Assembly (NCBI GenBank): GCA_025457805.1
Contig: JALOTR010000015.1
Span: 1-13,138 of the forward strand
DNA: 13,138 nt
Reading direction: 5' to 3'
From: Akkermansiaceae bacterium
Lineage (GTDB): Bacteria > Verrucomicrobiota > Verrucomicrobiia > Verrucomicrobiales > Akkermansiaceae
The notes under the pieces are model-generated. The model was not told where the DNA came from and did not search any database. It worked only from the letters and a program-made list of their open reading frames with translations. Made by a program: the position numbers and the translations under genes. Shown piece after piece: positions 7,367 to 13,138 of the stretch. Position 1 is the stretch's first letter. Each line of letters opens with the position of its first letter.

Positions 7367-8796
7367 GCGGCCCATTGAATTCATCTAACAACTTTCGCCG
7401 TTTGTGGATTCTCGGTTTCGCCGGGCATCGATCCTTGCCGGATCCGGCGGCTGTTGAAACATCCATCCGCGCGGCCATTGAGAATTTCCGCAAGCAGATG
7501 GATGGCGAGTTGATGGGCCGGGCGAGTGCGGCATCGGGAGCGGATGTCTTGTTTCTCGAAGCCTGTCGCGATGCGGGGCTTGCCTATAGCGTGGTGCTGC
7601 CATTTGCGGAGGAGCGCTTCCGCGAGGACTTCGAATCGGAAACCGAGTGGGCGCGCACCAAGGCCTTGATCGATGGCGCGGCCAGCGTGGAGATCGCCCC
7701 CGGTCATGAGAGTGCGCCGGAAGCCTATCATCTCGCAGCGCGGGAAATTTTGGATGTGGCGGATGCCATGCTTTTCGTCTGGGATGGCAAGCCCGCCCGC
7801 GGCATTGGCGGCACGGAAGAGACCATCGCCGATTCCCGCGAACGCCGCGTGCCCCATCAAATCATCCGTGCGGAGGATGGTGCGCTTGGCTTGATGGAAA
7901 CTGTTAGGCCGTTCCCATGGACGGAGTCGCGCTTCGCGAGCCTGCCGGGCGGAGATGACATGGAAGTGGTTTTCAATACACTGGACCAGCGGGCCATGCA
8001 AGGTGCGCCGAAGTCGCGCCTGCTTGCAGCGGGATCGATCACTCTCAATCAGATCGCCACCTTGGTTTCCGGAATTCTCATCGCATTCGTCGGCCACGCG
8101 GATGCAGCACCGGCGGTGAAATTTGTCATCATCTGCGTGGCGGCCGTCCTTCCGTGGCTGGGTGCGCGCCGCAGGATCCGCGAGGTTTGGGTGGAGAACC
8201 GCCTGCATGCGGAGCTGTTGCGTTCGGTGATCGCGTCGCATGCATTCACCGCCCCGCTCCGGCCATTCGCTGCGGAGTTGTTTCAATCGGATGCCGCGTT
8301 TCTCCGCAGTGCTTCGTGGAAACTGATCTCGCGTCGGCAGGCTTGGGATCTGGAGCGCGACCGCTATCTCGCTGAGCGGCTCAACGGACAAATTACTTAT
8401 CTTCGCTCGAAGGGAAATCTTGCGGCGAAGCATTACGGGCGCTTGCAAATTGTCTTCAAGATCTCATCGGCAGGTGCGATGATCCTCGGGGCTTGTGCGA
8501 TCTTCAATGCGATCTTCGACTGGCCGGTGCCCCGCTGGTTCGAGGTGTTTTTCCTCGTGTTTTTGCCCACCATCCTGCCGGCAGTGGCGGCGTGGAGTTT
8601 GTCGATGATCGCCCTTTTCGAAACCAAGCGCCGGGCTGGTCTTTATCTGCAAATGGCGGATCGACTCGAAACCAAACGCGCCGAGCTCAAGGGCGCGAAA
8701 TGCCTCGTCACTGCCGCCGCTGCCGTTTCCTCCTGCGAGCGGCTCCTCCTCACCGAGCTTTGGGAATGGAGTGATAGCAATGGCAAGCGCCGTTAG
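7363..8796 (+). CDS. SLOG-domain protein with four predicted TM helices (SLATT-like effector)
   Basis: A 477-residue protein. Residues 13-170 form a SLOG-type Rossmann nucleotide-binding domain: ILGFAGHRSLPDP (16-28), ASGADVLFLEACRDAGLAYSVVLPF (57-81), AYHLAAREILDVADAMLFVWDG (121-142) and the glycine-rich ligand loop GIGGTEETIADSRERRVPHQII (147-168). Two hydrophobic hairpins follow: TM1 about 225-245 with TM2 251-268, and TM3 363-384 with TM4 393-417, separated by a basic, helical cytosolic segment. The helical tail after TM4 (FETKRRAGLYLQMADRLETKRAEL) is like that of SLATT (SMODS/SLOG-associating 2TM) effectors. SLOG domains are known to bind NAD-derived or other nucleotide signals, and SLATT modules are predicted pores, so a signal-gated membrane-disrupting effector is the likely role. 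The ATG at 7363 overlaps the patatin stop (ATGA), indicating coupled translation. SLOG is fairly secure; SLATT assignment is by resemblance. Confidence 0.88.
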   Translation: MSGPLNSSNNFRRLWILGFAGHRSLPDPAAVETSIRAAIENFRKQMDGELMGRASAASGADVLFLEACRDAGLAYSVVLPFAEERFREDFESETEWARTKALIDGAASVEIAPGHESAPEAYHLAAREILDVADAMLFVWDGKPARGIGGTEETIADSRERRVPHQIIRAEDGALGLMETVRPFPWTESRFASLPGGDDMEVVFNTLDQRAMQGAPKSRLLAAGSITLNQIATLVSGILIAFVGHADAAPAVKFVIICVAAVLPWLGARRRIREVWVENRLHAELLRSVIASHAFTAPLRPFAAELFQSDAAFLRSASWKLISRRQAWDLERDRYLAERLNGQITYLRSKGNLAAKHYGRLQIVFKISSAGAMILGACAIFNAIFDWPVPRWFEVFFLVFLPTILPAVAAWSLSMIALFETKRRAGLYLQMADRLETKRAELKGAKCLVTAAAAVSSCERLLLTELWEWSDSNGKRR

Positions 8797-8827
8797 ATTT
8801 TGTTAGATAAGCAATTTTCCTATTCCC

Positions 8828-11404
8828 ATGCAATTGACCCGCTCGTTCTGGTGCTTCATCAGCTACCGCCACGCCGACAATGCCGAGCCCGGCCGGCAGT
8901 GGGCGACGTGGCTGCACCAGCAAATCGAGACCTACGAAGTGCCCGCCGATCTCGTGGGCACCACCAACGGCCGGGGCGATGTGATTCCCGAGCGGATTTT
9001 TCCCGTTTTCCGCGATGAGGATGAGCTGCCTGCCGATGCGGATCTTGCGTCGCCGATTTTCCGCGCGCTGGATGCATCGAAGTTTCTCGTTGTGCTCTGT
9101 TCGCCACGTGCGGTCGAATCGACTTATGTGGCGGAGGAAATTTCCTACTACAAGAAAATCGGCCGCAGCGATCGGGTGCTCGCGGCGCTTTTGCATGGTG
9201 TCCCGGGTTCGGCGGATCAGGAATGTTTTCCCAAACCATTGCGTCACCCGGTGGATGCGGATGGGAATTTGTTAGAAAACCAGCGCGCCGAACCCATCGC
9301 GGCGGATTTCCGCCTGGCCGATGGCAGCGAAGGTTGGACCAGCCCGGAGGCATACCGGCAGGCGCTTGCCGCGAAGGGTGGGATCGCCACTGCGGAGATC
9401 GAGCGATTGGTAGGCGATTACCGGCGCTCGATGGAATTGGCAAAACTCAAGATCATCGCCGGCGTGCTCGGGATCCCATTGGGAACTCTCACCCAACGCG
9501 ATAAAGTCTATCAGTTAGAGAAAGAGCGCCGACGCGCAAAAATTTTCCGCCGAGTGGCTGCGGCGATGGGCGTATTGATGCTGGCCGCAGTGGCAGGTGG
9601 GATGTTTGCGATGGTGAAAAAACGCGAAGCCGAAAACGAGCGCCGCGCCGCGATGACGGCGCGCGATGCCGAGGCCGAGCAACGCAAGGCCGCCGACGAA
9701 GCGCGCGGCGTGGCCGAGACGCGACGTGCGGAAGCGGATGCGGCGAAGGAGCTGGCGGAACAACGCCGCCTCACCAGCGAGACCCGCCTTGCCCGCAGCA
9801 ACATCCTGCTAGCCGAGCGCCTCGCCAACGAAGGCAACACCGCCGCCGCCGCGGATGCGCTATGGGATGTGCCCGAGCGCGAACGCCAATGGGAATGGGG
9901 CCACCTGCTCACCCGCGCCTATCCGGAAGCGCGGAAATTCCAAGTCGTGCCCAAACAAGCCGCCGCAGTGCCGCAAGGCGCGCGACTCGACATCACCGGC
10001 ACTCGCGCCGTGTTCTGGGCTGCCAAGCCGACGGATGAAAACTTCAATCCCGTCCCCGGCATCCTGCGCACCGCTTCACTCGATGCCGATGGCGAACTTA
10101 TCTCCCGCGAAGTTACAATAACTGGCGGCTTGGCTGCTGTCGATTGGTGCCGCGATGGACTCTTGTTGGCAATCGATGGCAACAACGTGCGCATCATTTC
10201 GCCGGATGGCAAAAATCTAGCAGAAGTAATCTGCGACACCACCCCATCGTCCGCGGGATTTCTCGATGCGAATGGCAGACGTTTTGTCATCAAACTCGAC
10301 GAATCCTGGCATCTCTTCGAGCGGGGTGAGGAATCCGTTCGCCAGATCAGCCGCATCGATGAAACCTATGAAGGCGAACGATTCGGCGGAGCCTCTCCTG
10401 ATGGCAGCCTTTGGGGCGCGGTGACGAGTGATACCGGGGCCATGTTATATGATCGGGATGGCGAAATCGTCGATGAGTTTCCACAAACCTGGGGACCCGT
10501 ACTCGCGTTTGCCGCCGATGGCTCCGTCGCCATCACCACCATCGATGAATCTGTCACTGTGCGGCTCCGCGATGGCAAAACCAAAACCCTTGCTCCTGCC
10601 GGGGAAATCATCCGGCGCAACACCAACGGCATCACCGCGAAATGGGTGGGCCGCACGCTTTTTGTTAGAACTATCCGTGCCCTGCGAACTTGGGATATGA
10701 ATTCCGAGGAAGTGGAACATGCCGGCACACAATGGGACTTCGCGAGCGACGAAGTCTCCGTGGGCATGGATGCCGGAAAGGACTGGGCTGCCGTTTCCCT
10801 TTCCAACGGCCAGATCGTCTTGTTCAAAACGCGCGAAATGGTCGAAGTCGAGCGCCTTGCCGGGCATCAGGGATTGGTGGCGGATCTTCGTTTTGGAAAA
10901 GGAGACAAACTCACCAGTGTGGGCGAGGATGGTAGCCTGCGGGTCTGGTTTCCCTCGACCGGCGTGAACATCGATTTCGAAAAACCCATCCACGAAACCC
11001 AGCCGGATTTATGGACCGTCTCACCCGAGGCGGACCTCGGCGGTGACCCTCCACCCGCCGCTCCCGGCCGGCCCTACGGCACCCGCGCCAGCATTACCAC
11101 GCCCGATGGCAAACGCTCGATGACCACCGGCGACGACGGCCTCATCCGCATCTGGAACCCCACCGGCCCCGAACTCGTGCTCAGCCTCAAAGGCCCCGCC
11201 CGCCTCGGCCTGCAACTCGCCATCTCCAAAGACTGCCGCAAACTCTCCGGCCAATTCCTGACACCCGGCAACGATTGGAACTACGAACAAGTCTGGTCCA
11301 CCGAACCCTGGACCCGCCAAGCCGCCGGCCTCAACCCCGAGCAAGACTGGAAAGCCGCCTTCGAAGCCGAGCGATTGAAACGCTACAAGGCGGGGTGGAA
11401 CTAA
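8828..11404 (+). CDS. Membrane-anchored TIR domain protein with coiled coil and WD40-like propeller
   Basis: An 858-residue multidomain protein. The TIR domain is at about 5-125: FWCFISYRHAD (7-17), the BB-loop-like FPVFRDEDELPADADL (58-73), FLVVLCSPRAVESTYVAEEI (86-105) with the putative NADase glutamate at 103 or 104, then DRVLAALL (115-122). A linker leads to one TM helix at about 243-263, preceded by basic residues (KERRRAKIFRR). A long Glu/Arg/Ala-rich coiled coil runs from 264 to about 345. NEGNTAAAADALWDVPERERQWEW (334-357) is the helical lead-in seen before propellers in kinase-WD40 and STAND-type proteins. The rest, about 365-850, is WD40-like; the clearest blades are LAGHQGLVADLRF...DGSLRVW near 676-706 and DGKRSMTTGDDGLIRIWNP near 758-776. 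TIR enzymes cleave NAD+ or make signal molecules; the propeller is a plausible infection sensor. It starts 31 nt after the SLOG gene without a Shine-Dalgarno sequence. Confidence 0.93.
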   Translation: MQLTRSFWCFISYRHADNAEPGRQWATWLHQQIETYEVPADLVGTTNGRGDVIPERIFPVFRDEDELPADADLASPIFRALDASKFLVVLCSPRAVESTYVAEEISYYKKIGRSDRVLAALLHGVPGSADQECFPKPLRHPVDADGNLLENQRAEPIAADFRLADGSEGWTSPEAYRQALAAKGGIATAEIERLVGDYRRSMELAKLKIIAGVLGIPLGTLTQRDKVYQLEKERRRAKIFRRVAAAMGVLMLAAVAGGMFAMVKKREAENERRAAMTARDAEAEQRKAADEARGVAETRRAEADAAKELAEQRRLTSETRLARSNILLAERLANEGNTAAAADALWDVPERERQWEWGHLLTRAYPEARKFQVVPKQAAAVPQGARLDITGTRAVFWAAKPTDENFNPVPGILRTASLDADGELISREVTITGGLAAVDWCRDGLLLAIDGNNVRIISPDGKNLAEVICDTTPSSAGFLDANGRRFVIKLDESWHLFERGEESVRQISRIDETYEGERFGGASPDGSLWGAVTSDTGAMLYDRDGEIVDEFPQTWGPVLAFAADGSVAITTIDESVTVRLRDGKTKTLAPAGEIIRRNTNGITAKWVGRTLFVRTIRALRTWDMNSEEVEHAGTQWDFASDEVSVGMDAGKDWAAVSLSNGQIVLFKTREMVEVERLAGHQGLVADLRFGKGDKLTSVGEDGSLRVWFPSTGVNIDFEKPIHETQPDLWTVSPEADLGGDPPPAAPGRPYGTRASITTPDGKRSMTTGDDGLIRIWNPTGPELVLSLKGPARLGLQLAISKDCRKLSGQFLTPGNDWNYEQVWSTEPWTRQAAGLNPEQDWKAAFEAERLKRYKAGWN

Positions 11405-11420
11405 CATTGATCTGAACCAT

Positions 11421-11435
11421 CGTGCAGGCAGCACG
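11421..11435. other. Short hairpin between convergent genes
   Basis: CGTGC-AGGCA-GCACG, a perfect 5-bp GC-rich stem with a 5-nt loop, just after the TIR gene stop in the 129-nt gap between convergent genes (11405-11533). The + strand downstream is GTTTGAAAA, which lacks a proper T-run, so it is at best a weak or factor-assisted terminator. I see nothing else convincing in this gap. Confidence 0.25.
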
Positions 11436-11533
11436 GTTTGAAAAACACCATCGAACCATGGCGATTGATGCCCGAATGGCTCGAATTCAGAAGACGTTCC
11501 GTGAGACTCGCGGCGTGCAATTGGTGAGGTCGC

Positions 11534-12520
11534 TCAAGGGTCGCCTCTTTGCGTTTTCAATTGTTCCAACACGGCTCTTCCCTTTTCGGTGAGCCGATAT
11601 TTCTGGAGGCGGCTGGTGGGTTTCTCGGGGATGGTGGGTTCAATGAGTTCCAGTGCGAGAGCCGGGCGAAGATAATTTTCCCGAAATGTAGGGCGGTGCT
11701 TCAGTCCGAGATTTTCCCACATGGCCGAGGGTGCCATTTCGCCACCAGCAAGGGCAAAAACCACGCGATGGACTGGGTCGGTGACTGGGTCGGTGACTGG
11801 GTCGGTGACTGGGTCGATAACTGGGTCGATAACTGCGGTCGTTGCTTGGGCAACAGGTTTCTTAATCGTCGTGACGAAGCTGTCGGTGAGGGAGAACTCG
11901 GGTTCGGGGAGTCCGGCGGCGAGGCACTTTTTGATCATATCGCGGGTGCCGGTGCCCATGCGCTCGATGTATTTGGTGAGGTAAAGTGGTTCGGCGAGCA
12001 GGGGATTGCCGGGAATCGAGCTGTGGGCGCGGCGGAGGTCGGCGAGGGTCAGTGCCTTGGGGAGCGTGCCGGGGTTCCAGACTTCCAAGCGGTCGGAGAA
12101 CAGCATGACCTGGACGCTGCCGTTGCTGTTGTAATCGCGGTGGGCCACGGCGTTGACGATGGCCTCGGCAACGACGTCGCGGGGAATTTCATAGGTGACC
12201 GGCGCTTGTGGTCCCAATTCACGGGTGCCGACACTGACGTTGATCTTGGACATGACGAAGTCGATGGCCTGATCGATGAGTTCGAACGCGGTGCCTTTGT
12301 AAACCTGATAGGAAGGAATGGGTTTTGCGACTTCGGTGCCATGGAAGTGGGCGCACTTGACCTCAGAGGGGAGGCAGAAGCGCTGCGGGTGCTTGGCGAA
12401 AAGGAGGATAGCCGCGTTGGTGGGTCTGCCGTCGTCGAATAGGTTCAGGTGGGTCAGGACTTCGGCGGTTTCGGCCTCGACGGGAAGCGGGAAGTTGCGG
12501 GCTTTGCGTGCGCGGCGCAC
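11534..12520 (-). CDS. ATP-binding (HATPase_c_4-like) and winged-helix part of the broken gene
   Basis: The largest open stretch, 328 residues if started at GTG 12520, but homologous sequence continues in frame upstream to about 12655, so that GTG is probably not a natural start. HLNLFDDGRPTNAAILLFAKHPQRF near 29-53 and VKCAHFHGTEVAKPIPSYQVYKG near 59-81 are characteristic of the family. EIPRDVVAEAIVNAVAHRDY near 111-130 is the ATP-binding N-box-like segment, and FSDRLEVWNPGTLP near 142-155 and KYIERMGTGTRDMI near 186-199 are further HATPase_c_4 motifs. A DPVT/DPVI repeat linker at about 230-250 leads to a C-terminal winged helix ending LTEKGRAVLEQLKTQ. These proteins are thought to act as transcriptional or nucleic-acid regulators. 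It converges on the TIR gene across a 129-nt gap. Confidence 0.6.
   Translation of the reverse strand: MRRARKARNFPLPVEAETAEVLTHLNLFDDGRPTNAAILLFAKHPQRFCLPSEVKCAHFHGTEVAKPIPSYQVYKGTAFELIDQAIDFVMSKINVSVGTRELGPQAPVTYEIPRDVVAEAIVNAVAHRDYNSNGSVQVMLFSDRLEVWNPGTLPKALTLADLRRAHSSIPGNPLLAEPLYLTKYIERMGTGTRDMIKKCLAAGLPEPEFSLTDSFVTTIKKPVAQATTAVIDPVIDPVTDPVTDPVTDPVHRVVFALAGGEMAPSAMWENLGLKHRPTFRENYLRPALALELIEPTIPEKPTSRLQKYRLTEKGRAVLEQLKTQRGDP
11772..11831. repeat. 12-bp tandem repeat, five copies, in frame
   Basis: Three copies of ACTGGGTCGGTG followed by two of ACTGGGTCGATA on the + strand, without gaps. On the minus strand it encodes a run of DPVT and DPVI units in the linker between the ATP-binding part and the winged helix of the broken gene. 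Unit length is a multiple of three, so copy-number change alters linker length without changing frame. Confidence 0.9.
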
Positions 12521-12615
12521 GAAGCGGGCGATGTTTTCGGGATCGAGATCATCGAGAGTGGCTTTGCGCGGGGCACGGGCATCCCACGGAGCACGGGTCA
12601 GGTTACCGGTGGCTT

Positions 12616-12948
12616 CTAGGTGATCAACAAGACTGGCGTAAACATCCGGGAGAAAATCAGGCGGGTTTTTCCGCGCCGGGTGGCCTCGTTGTATTCGAGG
12701 TGCGTGGGCGAAAGTCCGTCGTCGTTTTCCCAGCCGTAATCGTCGCCGAAGAGGCCGAGATAGAGGTCGCAGTTCCGGACTTCTTCGAGATAGACGGAAT
12801 CGGGTCGGCGGTCGGAAGCGGGGACATCCCGCTCGAAGAGAAATGTTTGGAAGAAGCGCCGCAGCAGCGGGTCGCCGGAAAGGTAATCGGCCAGAGCCTT
12901 GCGCTCGGCGGCGAATTCCTTCTGCACACTGCTAATGAATATCTTCAT
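12616..12948 (-). CDS. DUF4062 N-terminal fragment of the broken gene
   Basis: 110 residues beginning MKIFISSVQKEFAAERKALADY. The family-typical segments follow: GDPLLRRFFQTFLFE (25-39), PDSVYLEEVRNCDLYLGLFGDDYGWEN (49-75) and LSPTHLEYNEATRRGKTRLIF (79-99). DUF4062 is a TIR/SLOG-like alpha/beta domain often fused to NACHT, WD40 or ATPase parts; here it should head an ATP-binding protein. The last 11 residues (SRMFTPVLLIT) are out-of-frame sequence after the deletion point. The ATG start is well placed, 42 nt after the stop of the upstream SMC-like gene, suggesting an original operon with it. If translated, it would be a truncated domain of doubtful function. Confidence 0.65.
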   Translation of the reverse strand: MKIFISSVQKEFAAERKALADYLSGDPLLRRFFQTFLFERDVPASDRRPDSVYLEEVRNCDLYLGLFGDDYGWENDDGLSPTHLEYNEATRRGKTRLIFSRMFTPVLLIT

Positions 12949-12990
12949 GTGAAAGGGACGTGGTAGTTGTCGGCGACGAGGGCGTTGGGG

Positions 12991-13138
12991 TTATACGGAA
13001 GGCAGCCGGATTTCACTAGCTCCGAAAGCCGAGTAGTCGTTGGGGGTGCAGGTGAGGACGATGATTTGGAGGCCGCGGGTGGCGGCTAGGTCTAGCATGC
13101 GTTGGAGGGATTGGATGCGTTCGGGGTCGGTGTAGGCG
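12991..13138 (-). CDS. C-terminal end of an SMC/Rad50-like ATPase (5' part outside window)
   Basis: The frame is open from the right edge to a TAA at 12991, giving 49 codons: AYTDPERIQSLQRMLDLAA then LQIIVLTCTPNDYSAFGASEIRL. This pattern matches the end of SMC/Rad50/YhaN-like ABC ATPases: the D-loop region after Walker B (here Y/TDPERI), a helix, then a strand with TC(T/H) in the switch-histidine position. I recall similar tails in ATPases from accessory regions, so a role in DNA transactions or defence is plausible. It lies 42 nt upstream of the DUF4062 fragment in the same direction, so the two were probably one operon. With only the last 49 residues visible, the family call is moderate and no subtype can be given. 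Confidence 0.65.
   Translation of the reverse strand, partial: AYTDPERIQSLQRMLDLAATRGLQIIVLTCTPNDYSAFGASEIRLPSV

Larger units (their letters stand above)
11534..12948 (-). pseudogene. Broken DUF4062 / ATP-binding / winged-helix gene (internal deletion with frameshift)
   Basis: Two adjacent frames read in order as one protein of a family with an N-terminal DUF4062 domain, a HATPase_c_4-type (RecG C-terminal-like) ATP-binding region and a winged helix. The first frame runs from 12948 through GKTRLIF and then leaves the family, ending at a TAG at 12616. The other frame picks up at about 12655 with FLPDVYASLVDHLEATGNL and continues through LDDLDPENIARFVRRARKARNF into the second part without a stop. 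In relatives as I remember them, RLIF is followed by about 40-45 more residues (VKG...HPKM...RRRF...) before the YASLVDHLE segment. Here these are missing and the frame is shifted, so a deletion at about 12643-12660 is the simplest reading. The family is associated with accessory and defence regions; exact function is unknown. Confidence 0.72.

Noticed and set aside
6227..11404. Calling the operon a standard CBASS or Thoeris system
   Set aside because: CBASS needs a CD-NTase and classical Thoeris has a SIR2-SLOG or macro-domain ThsA; neither is present, although individual parts are shared.
11421..11435. Strong intrinsic terminator after the TIR gene
   Set aside because: The stem is only 5 bp and no T-run follows on the + strand; kept only as a weak hairpin.
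11772..11831. CRISPR-like array
   Set aside because: Units are 12 bp, directly adjacent, have no spacers and are translated in frame.

Overview
The window is GC-rich (roughly 60% by eye) with almost no Shine-Dalgarno sequences. Its gene families (a DUF4914-type P-loop protein, a carboxyltransferase without a biotin domain, a short-LID adenylate kinase) suggest a Gram-negative bacterium of the PVC/Verrucomicrobiota type, perhaps close to Luteolibacter or Haloferula. That placement is inferred from family recall, not from a search.

Left half (1-5090, all minus strand): a compact, operon-like metabolic run read right to left. It begins with an OadA/PycB-type biotin-dependent carboxyltransferase (5090-3606). 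This overlaps by 4 nt a small coiled-coil accessory protein (3609-3367). Next come a DUF4914-like protein with an HPr-kinase/PEPCK-style P-loop (3336-1429), an uncharacterised protein with kinase-like sequence features (1402-527) and adenylate kinase (507 to beyond the left edge). The run looks like carboxylation/decarboxylation and phosphoryl transfer around pyruvate/oxaloacetate/PEP. Divergent from it is a PocR-domain AraC-type regulator (5227-6126). A long interrupted palindrome (5147-5172) sits almost exactly midway between the two start codons.

Middle (6227-11404, plus strand): the most interesting part. Three genes form a tight unit: a patatin-like phospholipase, a SLOG-domain protein with four predicted membrane helices resembling SLATT-type effectors (4-nt ATGA overlap with the first), and a TIR-TM-coiled coil-WD40 propeller protein (31 nt further). 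TIR, SLOG, SLATT-like membrane modules and patatins are all known parts of nucleotide-signal-based anti-phage systems. I see no CD-NTase, no SIR2 and no other known signal synthase. I infer a Thoeris-like system in which the TIR protein senses infection and makes an NAD-derived signal, the SLOG domain reads it, and a pore and/or lipase kills the cell.

Right end (11405-13138, minus strand): a broken DUF4062/ATP-binding/winged-helix gene. It appears to carry an internal deletion of roughly 40-45 codons with a frameshift, and has an in-frame 12-bp tandem repeat encoding DPVT/DPVI units. It is followed to the right by the C-terminal end of an SMC/Rad50-like ATPase that leaves the window. This end resembles a decaying defence or accessory region. 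No rRNA, tRNA, CRISPR array, integrase or insertion sequence was seen, and no gene-free stretch is longer than 300 bases.
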